Positions 1 to 7,621 of a stretch of DNA of 28,108 bases are shown here, one piece after another. Every line of letters starts with the position of its first letter. Position 1 is the first letter of the stretch. The stretch is taken from contig JAUYCY010000037.1 of NCBI GenBank assembly GCA_030692055.1, forward strand, positions 1 to 28,108. Reading direction: 5' to 3'. The position numbers and the translations under genes were made by a program. The notes below the pieces were generated by a model that saw only the letters and a list, made by a program, of their open reading frames with translations, made no database searches and was not told the origin of the DNA. The stretch is from Candidatus Omnitrophota bacterium. Its GTDB lineage: Bacteria; Omnitrophota; Koll11; Duberdicusellales; 4484-171.

Positions 1-150
1 ACGGTAAGAAAAAGTTACAAAGCTTTTTACGAAATAAAACGTTTTCTCTACTGCGAAATGCTTATACTCTCAATCAAATTCAATGGTGGACCCAATGAAT
101 GCGCCTGCGGCGCTCTTTGCTCGCGCAGAACGCAGGCAAAGATTGGGTTC
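1..150 (+). repeat. Dispersed structured element, copy E1 (conserved core plus three-way junction)
   Basis: Bases about 3-89 match the reverse complement of about 18711-18798 at roughly 80% identity by eye. Shared blocks include GCTTTTTACGAAATAAA and TGCGAAATGCTT. After the core comes a predicted three-way junction: closing stem ACCCAAT (90-96) with ATTGGGT (142-148), hairpin GCGCC/GGCGC (101-113) and hairpin CTTTGC/GCAAAG (115-141). The junction sequence is unrelated to that of the other copy but the layout is the same. The element probably continues left of the window. It ends just before the preferred lipA start. Confidence 0.75.
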
Positions 151-166
151 AATTGTGCATATTCTT

Positions 167-1006
167 ATGCAAAAGCCGCAGTGGGTTAATAAAAAAATTA
201 GCCTTTCAAGCTGTCGCCAGACGAAGGCAATTCTACGTTCTTTTAACGCCCACAGCGTTTGCGAAGAAGCGCTTTGCCCTAATATAACAGAGTGTTTTAA
301 GGCTGGCGTAGCCACATTTCTTATTTTAGGCAATACTTGTACAAGAAGGTGCATGTTTTGCGCTGTCAGTAAAGGAATACCGCAAAAAGTCGATCATAGC
401 GAAGTATTTGAGATTAAGAATGCAGTGAAAAAATTAGGCTTGCGTTACGTTGTGGTCACCTCTCCGACAAGAGATGACTTAGCTGACGGCGGTTCTAAAA
501 TATTCTGCGAGGTTGTAAAAGAAATAAAAAGTCACGATAAAGCGATTAAGGTAGAAATTTTAATTCCTGATTTTTTAGGTAGCAGGAATTCTATAGAGAA
601 GGCGGCGCATTGCGGAGCTGATGTAGTAAGCCACAATATAGAAACAGTTCCTTCTCTTTATACGAAGGTAAGAATAGGAGCAGACTATAGAAGGTCATTG
701 TATGTTTTAAATTTAGTGAAGGAGCTAGACAACGATATTTTTACTAAATCTGGCCTTATGCTGGGATTAGGAGAAAAAGAAGAGGAGGTAATAGAAGTTT
801 TTAGAGATTTGAGAGAGGCGCAATGCGACTTTTTGACCCTTGGCCAGTACTTAGCGCCGACAACGGGGCACTACCCTGTAAAAGAATATGTCAGTTCACA
901 GAAGTTTTTTCATTTAGCTAACCAAGCATATGGACTAGGCTTTAGAAAAGTAAAAAGTTCTACCTACACCCGTTCCTCTTACCTTGCCCACACATTTTTC
1001 ACCTGA
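167..1006 (+). CDS. lipA: Lipoyl synthase LipA (radical SAM)
   Basis: LipA inserts two sulfurs into protein-bound octanoyl chains to make the lipoyl cofactor, using two 4Fe-4S clusters. With the start at 167 the protein is 279 residues. The auxiliary-cluster cysteines are C32, C37 and C43 (CEEALCPNITEC). The radical-SAM cluster is C58, C62 and C65 (CTRRCMFC). The conserved C-terminal RSSY lies near the end (TRSSYLA). The frame stays open upstream to ATG 83, but that stretch (MNAPAALFARAER...) is palindromic repeat sequence with no LipA similarity, so ATG 167 (MQKPQWVNKK) is preferred. No clear Shine-Dalgarno sequence precedes it. No lipB, lplA or lipoylated-complex gene is beside it. The family call is secure; the start is moderately sure. 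Confidence 0.95.
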   Translation: MQKPQWVNKKISLSSCRQTKAILRSFNAHSVCEEALCPNITECFKAGVATFLILGNTCTRRCMFCAVSKGIPQKVDHSEVFEIKNAVKKLGLRYVVVTSPTRDDLADGGSKIFCEVVKEIKSHDKAIKVEILIPDFLGSRNSIEKAAHCGADVVSHNIETVPSLYTKVRIGADYRRSLYVLNLVKELDNDIFTKSGLMLGLGEKEEEVIEVFRDLREAQCDFLTLGQYLAPTTGHYPVKEYVSSQKFFHLANQAYGLGFRKVKSSTYTRSSYLAHTFFT

Positions 1007-1030
1007 TGCTTTCTCTGAGAATAGCAACAT

Positions 1031-1143
1031 TTGGTAATATTGCCAAATTAGGTATAAGTGTGTATATTATATACCTAATATATACAGCTAATGAAATCAA
1101 GGGTGTTCTTATGCACAACATATAGTGGTATATAAGAATACAC
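1031..1143. repeat. Cluster of AT-rich palindromes between lipA and the pilus locus
   Basis: Three palindromes sit in the 1007-1184 gap: 1031-1046 (TTGGTAATATTGCCAA), 1048-1078 (arms TTAGGTATA and TATACCTAA, nine base pairs) and 1103-1143 (arms GTGTTCTTAT and ATAAGAATACAC, one bulge). They lie directly upstream of a good promoter. They could be operators, a bidirectional terminator for lipA, or decayed repeats. No T-run follows any of them. Confidence 0.5.
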
Positions 1144-1184
1144 ACAATATATAGGGAATTATAGCAAATTATAATAAAATATTC

Positions 1185-1213
1185 TTGACATAAAAACAAA
1201 ATGATATTTTAAT
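1185..1213 (+). promoter_or_regulatory. Sigma70-type promoter for the pilus locus
   Basis: TTGACA (1185-1190), a 17-bp spacer, then TTTAAT (1208-1213): a perfect -35 and a five-of-six -10. Transcription would start near 1220, about 19 nt before the ATG of the HTH gene. It probably drives the cluster from the HTH gene through pilQ. Confidence 0.7.
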
Positions 1214-1238
1214 AGTATTGTTATTACTTTATACTAAA

Positions 1239-1421
1239 ATGAAAAGAAAGAAACTACCACGATTAATGACGATTGTAGAGCTGGCAGATTATTTAGGTTT
1301 GCAAAGGCAAACTATTTATAATTGGCTGCACCAAAAAAAGATTTCCGGATTAAAAATAGGTAAGGTTTGGCGATTTGATAGAAGGTACATAGATGAATGG
1401 CTTAAGGGAGCAGTGAAATAA
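1239..1421 (+). CDS. Small excisionase/MerR-like helix-turn-helix protein
   Basis: This 60-residue basic protein is one DNA-binding domain of the HTH_17 / excisionase type. It has MTIVELADYLGLQRQTIYNW (the recognition helix pair) followed by the wing GLKIGKVWRFDRRYIDEWL. ATG 1239 is preferred over the in-frame TTG at 1218, which would lie on the predicted transcription start. The gene ends three bases before the pilM start, so it is probably co-transcribed with the pilus genes. By family it binds DNA; by position it may regulate this operon, perhaps through the palindromes at 1031-1143. No integrase is nearby, so a phage-excision role is not supported. Confidence 0.8.
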   Translation: MKRKKLPRLMTIVELADYLGLQRQTIYNWLHQKKISGLKIGKVWRFDRRYIDEWLKGAVK

Positions 1422-1424
1422 GAT

Positions 1425-2912
1425 ATGGCTAGAAAGATTGGTTTATATGTTGGGTTAAGTTCAGTGGGGGCAGTAGCTGTAGAAAACAAGAAGATAATTT
1501 CTTCAGCGAGATTTGATTTAGCTTCTTTAGAAGAGGAGGCTAAGGTAGAAAATTTAAGCGAAGAGGTTAGGTGGGAAGCTCTCATTAATAAAACTCTCAG
1601 GGAAGTTGGGGCGGAAGAAAAGAATATTTACGTATCTTTAGCTGACAAAGATTTTATTTTTAGGTCGTTAGAGATGCCTTTGATGGATAAAAAGAATATT
1701 GGCCCTGCTCTTACTTATGAGATAGAAAGGTATATCCCTTTTAAGATTGACGAATTATGGTGGGATTATAGCTTTATCCGTTATCCCAAAGAGAAAAAAA
1801 TGAATGTTTCTTTTGTGGGGATAAGAGAGAGCACTCTTTTTAGGACACAGGAAATACTTTCGCATTTAGGACTTAATCCTGTTATCATTGAACCTTCTTC
1901 CTTATCTTTAGTAAAAGTTGTAAAATCAGCAAAGAAATTCTCTCAGATTAAAAATTTCGCCGTCTTAGATATTACAGAGGCAGAAAGCTATCTTACCTTT
2001 TTCAATCAGGATTTGCCCGTGTTTAACCAGTACATTGTTGTTCCTAAGAAAGATGAAGGAATCGATTCCGATAAATTTATAGAGTCTGTGCGTTTTGCGT
2101 TCCAATATTTCAAAAGGGAATTCAGGGATTATGATTTAGAAAGGCTTGTGGTAGTAAGCAATTTGCGGGACGAAAAGTTAAGCCCTATCTTGAAGGAAGA
2201 ACTACAAGTAGAAGCCGAGTTGTTTTCCCCATTGGATGTTACGACGAATCCTAACATTGATTTAGAAAGCATCAAGGCTTTTGGTGCTGCAACTAGCGTA
2301 GAATCTTCTTATAAATTTAAACCCACACTTAAAAAAACAGAAGTATACAAAGAAGAAACAGAAAGAAAGAAAGATATGGCGATAGAAGTACCGGCTTTAA
2401 GGTTAGGGTTGTTATTTTCTTTGGCAGGAATAGGTGTAATTGCTTTGGTTTTTCTTTCTGTTTTTTTAAGTAATGACGAGGCAGTATCAAAATATGAGAT
2501 AAAGAAACAGGACGAATCTCTCTCTAGGCCAGAAGCCATCAAAGGCCTTTCCTGGAAGAAGATAGAGAGCGCGATCAAAGAACAAGAGAAGAGAATTAAA
2601 GAGCTAAAGGAATTAGGCAAGACCCCAGCTATTTCTTCTTCTTTGGATAAAATTGCCGCTTTGAGGCCGGAAGGATTATGGTTTGAAAGTATATACGGAG
2701 GCTGCGACAGAAACAAGTGTACGATTTCTATCGATGGCAACATCTTCGTGGGAGATCCTTATAGAGAGCGAGCCGGCATCGATAGTTTTATTTCTAGCGT
2801 AAAAAATGATAAAGTTATAAAAGAAAAATTTTCTAATATAGAAATGACAGTTGCAGAAAAAAGAACCATAGGCAGGTATTCCGTTACGCACTTTATTATA
2901 AAAATGGAATAA
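1425..2912 (+). CDS. pilM: PilM-PilN fusion (GspL-like) pilus assembly protein
   Basis: The 495 residues look like two type IV pilus proteins in one chain. Residues 1 to about 310 are a PilM-like actin-fold cytoplasmic domain (MARKIGLYVGLSSVGAVAVE; second phosphate-type motif near DITEAESYLTFF). A single transmembrane segment follows at about 325-348 (LGLLFSLAGIGVIALVFLSV). The rest is a periplasmic part with a coiled-coil stretch (EQEKRIKELKELG) and a PilN/ferredoxin-like end. PilM alone is usually about 350 residues and PilN about 200. The layout matches GspL of type II secretion. It would form the inner-membrane platform with the PilO and PilP proteins that follow. No separate pilN is present. 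Confidence 0.85.
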   Translation: MARKIGLYVGLSSVGAVAVENKKIISSARFDLASLEEEAKVENLSEEVRWEALINKTLREVGAEEKNIYVSLADKDFIFRSLEMPLMDKKNIGPALTYEIERYIPFKIDELWWDYSFIRYPKEKKMNVSFVGIRESTLFRTQEILSHLGLNPVIIEPSSLSLVKVVKSAKKFSQIKNFAVLDITEAESYLTFFNQDLPVFNQYIVVPKKDEGIDSDKFIESVRFAFQYFKREFRDYDLERLVVVSNLRDEKLSPILKEELQVEAELFSPLDVTTNPNIDLESIKAFGAATSVESSYKFKPTLKKTEVYKEETERKKDMAIEVPALRLGLLFSLAGIGVIALVFLSVFLSNDEAVSKYEIKKQDESLSRPEAIKGLSWKKIESAIKEQEKRIKELKELGKTPAISSSLDKIAALRPEGLWFESIYGGCDRNKCTISIDGNIFVGDPYRERAGIDSFISSVKNDKVIKEKFSNIEMTVAEKRTIGRYSVTHFIIKME

Positions 2913-2949
2913 TGTATTTGGTAAAGAATTAACCTAAGGAGGATAGAGG

Positions 2950-3447
2950 GTGAAAGATATTTTGCGCTACAAGAATGTGATAGCCGCAGTGGTAGTTATT
3001 ATTATATTTATTTTTGTGATTAAAAGTACGATAGAAAAACACTACGCAGTCATGAAAATACTAGAAGCGCAAAAACTGGAGTTGGAGAATGGCAAAAAAT
3101 TGATAAACAACTGGCAAGAAACTAATAGGCAGATTAGGGAATTAGCTGATAAATTTTTTGCTAAAGACACTTCGCAATTTAAAACATTTGTTGAACAGCA
3201 AGCGCAAAGTTCAGGAATAACTGTCAATTCTTTAGTCCCATCGAAACAGAAAAAGGACTTCTATTTGGAAGTAACGATAAGCATAAAAGGCACCCCTGGT
3301 GCATATGAAGATATAGTGAAATTCATTAAGTCCCTTGAGGACAAAAATATCACAACAGAAATGTTGAGGGTAAGCAATGATTTATACGGCAACCAGCGTA
3401 AAAGGAACATAGAGATAACTTTAAAAAGTTTTCTTATGAAGGATTGA
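2950..3447 (+). CDS. pilO: PilO-like inner-membrane alignment protein
   Basis: This 165-residue protein has one N-terminal transmembrane segment (about residues 10-26, VIAAVVVIIIFIFVIKS). A helical, coiled-coil-prone stretch follows (EAQKLELENGKKLINNWQETN), then a periplasmic ferredoxin-like domain ending in ITLKSFLMKD. That is the PilO/GspM plan. The GTG start at 2950 is chosen because AAGGAGG lies about 8 nt upstream. It sits between the PilMN fusion and the PilP-like gene, the classic order. It should dimerise with the PilN part of the fusion. Function is assigned mostly from topology and order, since PilO sequences are poorly conserved. Confidence 0.8.
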   Translation: MKDILRYKNVIAAVVVIIIFIFVIKSTIEKHYAVMKILEAQKLELENGKKLINNWQETNRQIRELADKFFAKDTSQFKTFVEQQAQSSGITVNSLVPSKQKKDFYLEVTISIKGTPGAYEDIVKFIKSLEDKNITTEMLRVSNDLYGNQRKRNIEITLKSFLMKD

Positions 3448-3457
3448 AGGTATGTAT

Positions 3458-3808
3458 ATGAAAAGAATTATCCTCGTAATGTTTGCGAGCGTCATTATCG
3501 TAAGCGTGGCGCATGCTCAAGAAACGATTAAAGATGATCCTTTTGAATCAGCGCTTCCCCAGAGGCAGGAAGCACAGCCCGGCGCCGGTGAGCACACAAC
3601 AGCAATCGCTCCTCCGTCGATAAGCATAGAGGGAATGCTTTGGGGTACCAGTATTCCGCAGGCGATAATTAATGGCGACGTATACAAGGTAGGGGATACT
3701 CTTAAGGATTTAGATGCTAAGATATATAAAATTGAGGAAAATAGGATTTTTATATTTTATGGTGGAAAATTATTTGAAATGAATATCAGTAAAAAGGAGG
3801 CAAAATGA
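3458..3808 (+). CDS. pilP: PilP/GspC-like periplasmic secretin-linking protein
   Basis: A 116-residue exported protein. The signal peptide is MKRIILVMFASVIIVSVAHA. A Pro-rich linker and a small beta domain of the PilP/GspC homology-region type follow (SIEGMLWGTSIPQAIINGDV, then VGDTLKDLDAKIYKIEENRI). Such domains bind the N-domains of the secretin. ATG 3458 is preferred to ATG 3452 because GAAGG at 3446-3450 then has normal spacing. The 3' end overlaps the pilQ start by four bases (ATGA), implying translational coupling. It differs from a classic PilP in having no lipobox; in this it is closer to a processed GspC domain. Confidence 0.8.
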   Translation: MKRIILVMFASVIIVSVAHAQETIKDDPFESALPQRQEAQPGAGEHTTAIAPPSISIEGMLWGTSIPQAIINGDVYKVGDTLKDLDAKIYKIEENRIFIFYGGKLFEMNISKKEAK

Positions 3809-5325
3809 GGAAAATAATTTCCGTCCTTTTAGTTGTTATGTTCGTACCTTTGAATTTTAGTTTTTCGCAAGAAGCTATGTACGGCGACTATCTTATCGCC
3901 AGCACCCAAAAGATAATTTCTTTGGATTTAGAGGGAGCAAGGCTTGTAGATGTTTTAAAGATGCTTAGCCAGCAGACGAACCTTAACTTCATTTCAACTG
4001 AAGCAGTAAAAGATAGGGCTTTGACCCTCTATTTGGACAAAGTCCCGCTAAAAGAAGGGCTGGATTTAATTTTTAAAGCAAACAATTTGGCTTATGACTA
4101 TTACCCCGAAGGCAACCTGTTTATAGTCAAAGAGTTGGGTAAGCCTGCGATTGAACTGCGAACAAAAGTATACCGTTTAAAATACGTAAGGATAAAATCA
4201 TCAAGGATGGAGAAAGAGGTGAAGGCTATAATGGATGCTACACGCGTCGCCGGCGCACAACAAATGACAGCGGGAGGAGCGTCAGCGTCATCAGGAGGCG
4301 GTGGCACCTCTGGTGATGACGCAGGCTCTAAAGATGAAATAGGGTTAAAAAATTCCCTCAAAAAAGTAATTACAGAGTTTGGAAAGGTAACCGAAGATCC
4401 CATAACTAATTCCCTTATTGTAACCGATGTGCCTTCACAATTTTCTGTTATTGACGAAGTAGTAGCTAGCTTAGATGTGCCTACGCCTAAGGTTATGATT
4501 GAGGTAGAAATGCTTGATGTTTCCAAAACATTGGTTGATAAAATAGGTTTTAAATTCGGGGCCGACAGCAACTATAACGGTGATTTCACCACTGCCTATA
4601 CAGGCCCAAGCAGACAATCCGCGTTTCCTTTAGACCTTTACCGACACGATATCACTTCCCCTACGTTTACTTATGGTAATTTAGCTCTAGGTAATATTAA
4701 CGCTTTAATGCAATTCTTAGCCCAGGATACATCGACAAAAATTTTAGCCCGGCCAAAAATCCTTACTCTTTCTAATGAAACAGCAGAGGTGAATATTACT
4801 ACTGATGAAGCTATAGGCCTTACTTCAACTACTGTTGAAACTACCACTACTCAAACCATAGAGAGGACACAAACAGGCACGAAGCTAAGAGTTACCCCTC
4901 AGGTCAATCTTGGAACCGGAGAGGTTACACTTTTCGTAGAAGTTTTTACTAGAGAGGCAACAGAAGGTGATTTCAGCGTGGCAGGGATGAGCGGCGGAAA
5001 GGTAAGAAATCCTGAGGAGAGAGCGGCGCGGTCAGTGTTAAGATTAAAAGACGGCGAGACGCTTCTTATTGGTGGATTGATAAAGAAGAAAGACACAAAA
5101 ACAAAGCAGAAAGTGCCTTTCTTGGGAGATCTTCCTTTTATAGGAAATGCATTCCGTTATAAAAGCAATCAGGGTATCGATAGAGAGCTTCTTGTATTTT
5201 TAACTCCCCGTATCGTGGCGGATACATCTATGCTAAGTGCAGAGAAGAAAATTGCCCCTAGAGAACAGTATTTTTCAAGGAAAGAATCTATCGGCCTCGT
5301 CTTGGATAAGTATGCAAATTATTGA
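3805..5325 (+). CDS. pilQ: Secretin PilQ/GspD, outer-membrane pore
   Basis: 506 residues. A signal peptide (MRKIISVLLVVMFVPLNFSFS) is followed by an STN-like domain (LDLEGARLVDVLKMLSQQTN), a second N-domain with a low-complexity Gly/Ser insert (ASASSGGGGTSGDD), and a C-terminal secretin domain. The secretin signatures VPFLGDLPFIGNAFR and RELLVFLTPRIV are both present. It forms the multimeric channel through which the pilus or secreted substrate passes. The AMIN domain seen in many PilQ proteins is absent, so it is as close to GspD as to PilQ. Its start overlaps pilP by four bases and it is the last gene before a 254-bp gap. Confidence 0.93.
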   Translation: MRKIISVLLVVMFVPLNFSFSQEAMYGDYLIASTQKIISLDLEGARLVDVLKMLSQQTNLNFISTEAVKDRALTLYLDKVPLKEGLDLIFKANNLAYDYYPEGNLFIVKELGKPAIELRTKVYRLKYVRIKSSRMEKEVKAIMDATRVAGAQQMTAGGASASSGGGGTSGDDAGSKDEIGLKNSLKKVITEFGKVTEDPITNSLIVTDVPSQFSVIDEVVASLDVPTPKVMIEVEMLDVSKTLVDKIGFKFGADSNYNGDFTTAYTGPSRQSAFPLDLYRHDITSPTFTYGNLALGNINALMQFLAQDTSTKILARPKILTLSNETAEVNITTDEAIGLTSTTVETTTTQTIERTQTGTKLRVTPQVNLGTGEVTLFVEVFTREATEGDFSVAGMSGGKVRNPEERAARSVLRLKDGETLLIGGLIKKKDTKTKQKVPFLGDLPFIGNAFRYKSNQGIDRELLVFLTPRIVADTSMLSAEKKIAPREQYFSRKESIGLVLDKYANY

Positions 5326-5579
5326 TATTTGCTATCAGCCCTGAGTAAAGCCGAATTTTTAGTATTGTTCAGAGCCAGGCAAGCGAAGCTAATAGGTTAT
5401 GTTATTTGGGCGAACTTATTGACCAGTAGGGTGTATCCTTCGCGCGATACGCTTTGTATAGGCAACACAATACATTCCAATTTTAAAATAATTATTTAAT
5501 AAATTTAAAACCTTTAGGCAAAGAAGGATTTTTTTGTAAATTTTTTTACGCATGCCATGCTAACTCATTGTAGAATACA
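5326..5579. other. 254-bp gap between pilQ and pilB
   Basis: No convincing gene, tRNA or known riboswitch. Only short stems are visible, for example GTATC/GATAC around CTTCGCGC (about 5433-5450), then an AT-rich run up to the pilB ATG. TAGAAT at 5571-5576 resembles a -10 box but lies only 3 nt from the ATG, too close to serve that start. The gap probably separates two transcription units. Confidence 0.4.
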
Positions 5580-7286
5580 ATGCCAAAGTATAAAAGATTA
5601 GGCGATATATTGATTTCTGAAGGAGTAATTACCAAGGAGCAACTCGACGAAGTTATTACTTTACAGCAAAAGGAAGGGGGTAAAATTGGCGAAGCCTTAC
5701 TTAGGCTGGGATATGTTAGCGAGGAACAAATAGTTATCGCTTTAAGTAAGCAATTATCCATACCCTATATTTCTTTAGCTTCAGGAAAACTCAAACCCGC
5801 TGCTGACCAGAATTTAGAACAAATTATCCCTTACGATTTTGCCATAAAGAACCAGATTCTGCCGCTTTCGCGCAGCCTCAATTCCTTAACTGCAGTAATG
5901 TTTGATCCGCTGGATTTAATTCTTCTTGATAATCTTAAAAAAATTACCGGCTGTGAAGTTAATATCGTAATCTCCACAAGGTCAGATATTCTAAAAGCCA
6001 TCGAAGCATTTTACGGAAAAGACAGGGTTTTTCGTGAGGCTATGGAGTTTAGGGGAGAAGAGAAGGGGGAGATAAAAGAGATATTTTCAGAAGAGACCGA
6101 TTTAAGTTTAGATAAAATAATAGCTCAGGCTGAAGAAGCGCCTGTTATAAAATTAGTAGATTTAATAGTAAGGCAGGCGATAGAGGAGAGTGCCTCCGAC
6201 ATTCATATAGAGCCTCGTTATGACAAGCTAAGTTTACGGTATCGAATTGATGGCAACCTCTACGAGATGCCTTCGCCTTCCGCAGCTCTTTATTTGCCTA
6301 TTATTTCGAGAGTCAAGATACTTTCCAAAATGGATATTGCCGAAAAACGCCTTCCTCAGGATGGCGGTTTTATGGTAAAAATAGGAGACAGGCTTATTGA
6401 TCTTAGGGTTTCGAGTTTACCGACTATTTATGGAGAAAAAGTAGTTTTGCGTATACTTGACAAAAGCCGTATACCTTTAGATTTAGCAAAGCTAGGATTT
6501 CTTCCTCAGGAGTTAGAAAAGATAAGAAAAGGCCTTAATTGTTCCTATGGTTTGATTTTGCTTACAGGTCCAACAGGAAGCGGCAAGTCAACCACTCTTT
6601 ACGCTGCTTTGCACGAATTAAATTCGCCTACTTTAAATATTCTTACCGTTGAAGATCCCGTAGAATACCGTATGGAGGGTATAAATCAGGTTCAGGTAAA
6701 GTCGGAAATTGGCTTAACTTTTGCCAATGCCCTGCGCTGTTTTTTAAGACAAGACCCAGATATAATCTTAGTAGGAGAGGTAAGAGACTTAGAAACTGCG
6801 GAGATATGCATAAGGTCAGCCTTGACAGGCCACATTGTTCTTTCTACGCTTCATACTAATGATTCACCCTCTACTATTACGCGTTTGATAGATATTGGTA
6901 TTCCTAATTATCTCGTAGCAAGCTCTTTAAGGCTAATTGTTGCACAACGCCTGATACGTAAGCTTTGCACTCAATGTAAAGAGTCTTATGAGGTGAGGAA
7001 AGAAGAATTACCCGTAGCAATAACGTTGAATTCTCCTATAATATATAAGGCTAAAGGTTGTGAAAAATGTAATTTTATCGGGTATAAAGGTAGGAGTGTA
7101 ATCGCTGAAACTCTTCTCGTTGATGAAGAAATCAGAGAAACGATATATAAAGGTTCAAGTGCACCACAGGTTATGGCAATGGCGAGAAAGAAGGGGATGA
7201 TGAATCTTTTAGAAAGCGGGCTAAAGAGAGTAGAAGAAGGTATTACTTCTTTAGAGGAAATTCTTTCTGTGGCTACGGTCTATTAA
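5580..7286 (+). CDS. pilB: PilB/GspE-family assembly ATPase
   Basis: 568 residues; the hexameric ATPase that powers pilus or pseudopilus extension. The N-terminal MshEN/T2SSE_N domain starts RLGDILISEGVITKEQLDEV. The catalytic domain carries Walker A GPTGSGKSTT (about 329-338), an Asp-box region (LTVEDPVEYRMEGINQVQV), Walker B DPDIILVGEVRD (about 390-401) and a His box (GHIVLSTLHTND). A tetracysteine zinc motif (CTQC about 462, CEKC about 493) marks it as GspE/PilB rather than retraction ATPase PilT. Its stop codon TAA forms the first bases of structured element A. A separate transcript from pilMNOPQ is likely. Confidence 0.95.
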   Translation: MPKYKRLGDILISEGVITKEQLDEVITLQQKEGGKIGEALLRLGYVSEEQIVIALSKQLSIPYISLASGKLKPAADQNLEQIIPYDFAIKNQILPLSRSLNSLTAVMFDPLDLILLDNLKKITGCEVNIVISTRSDILKAIEAFYGKDRVFREAMEFRGEEKGEIKEIFSEETDLSLDKIIAQAEEAPVIKLVDLIVRQAIEESASDIHIEPRYDKLSLRYRIDGNLYEMPSPSAALYLPIISRVKILSKMDIAEKRLPQDGGFMVKIGDRLIDLRVSSLPTIYGEKVVLRILDKSRIPLDLAKLGFLPQELEKIRKGLNCSYGLILLTGPTGSGKSTTLYAALHELNSPTLNILTVEDPVEYRMEGINQVQVKSEIGLTFANALRCFLRQDPDIILVGEVRDLETAEICIRSALTGHIVLSTLHTNDSPSTITRLIDIGIPNYLVASSLRLIVAQRLIRKLCTQCKESYEVRKEELPVAITLNSPIIYKAKGCEKCNFIGYKGRSVIAETLLVDEEIRETIYKGSSAPQVMAMARKKGMMNLLESGLKRVEEGITSLEEILSVATVY

Positions 7287-7571
7287 CCCGAAAAATGCTT
7301 TTGGAAAACAGAATATTTCATAACTACAAACAACATAGCAAATTGTGGATTAACTGCTATGCACAAAAAAGTACGAAGCATTTTTCGCCTACGGCAGCCC
7401 TAATTTTGCAAAAAAGAGAAATTGCTAAAGCCGCAAGAATAGCTGGTTTCATACAGAGTGCTGTAAAATCAATTACATTCAGTAAAATTAGGACTGGGTT
7501 AACCCAGCCTTTTATTTATAAGGGGCTGCCCTTCGGGTAAAAATGAAATTTTAAATTGTATTTTTTGGGTT
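7285..7571 (+). repeat. Large composite hairpin element, copy A
   Basis: A 287-bp element sharing its layout with copy B at 16804-17102. It begins on the pilB stop codon (TTAACCCGAA) and ends in GGGTT (7567-7571), which pairs with the opening AACCC. Inside: outer arm CGAAAAATGCTT (7289-7300) with AAGCATTTTTCG (7376-7387) enclosing CATAGCA/TGCTATG (7334-7361); CCTAATTTT (7399-7407) with AAAATTAGG (7484-7492); the palindrome TGGGTTAACCCA (7495-7506); a GCC...GGC hairpin (7507-7526); and GCCCTTCGGGT. An open frame at 7295-7540 crosses these palindromes, has no recognisable protein features, and is rejected as a gene. Confidence 0.8.
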
Positions 7572-7605
7572 AAAAAAATACTATTTTTTATTATTTTATA
7601 TGTGA

Positions 7606-7611
7606 TATAAT
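7606..7611 (+). promoter_or_regulatory. -10 box for a probably leaderless pilC transcript
   Basis: Perfect TATAAT 10 nt before the pilC ATG, so the predicted transcript would start within a few bases of the start codon. The -35 position (about 7583) is only T-rich. No Shine-Dalgarno sequence is present. Confidence 0.55.
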
Positions 7612-7621
7612 AAAAAAAGAT

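Noticed and set aside
83..166. Longer lipA start
   Set aside because: The extra residues are encoded by the three-way-junction repeat and do not resemble LipA N-termini.
1239..1421. Phage excisionase
   Set aside because: No integrase or phage gene is near, and the gene is joined to the pilus operon.
5326..5579. c-di-GMP or other riboswitch in the pilQ-pilB gap
   Set aside because: The conserved core words of the known c-di-GMP classes are not there; only short generic stems.
7295..7540. 81-residue open frame between pilB and pilC
   Set aside because: It crosses the palindromes of element A and has no protein-like pattern or ribosome binding site; copy B contains no matching frame.
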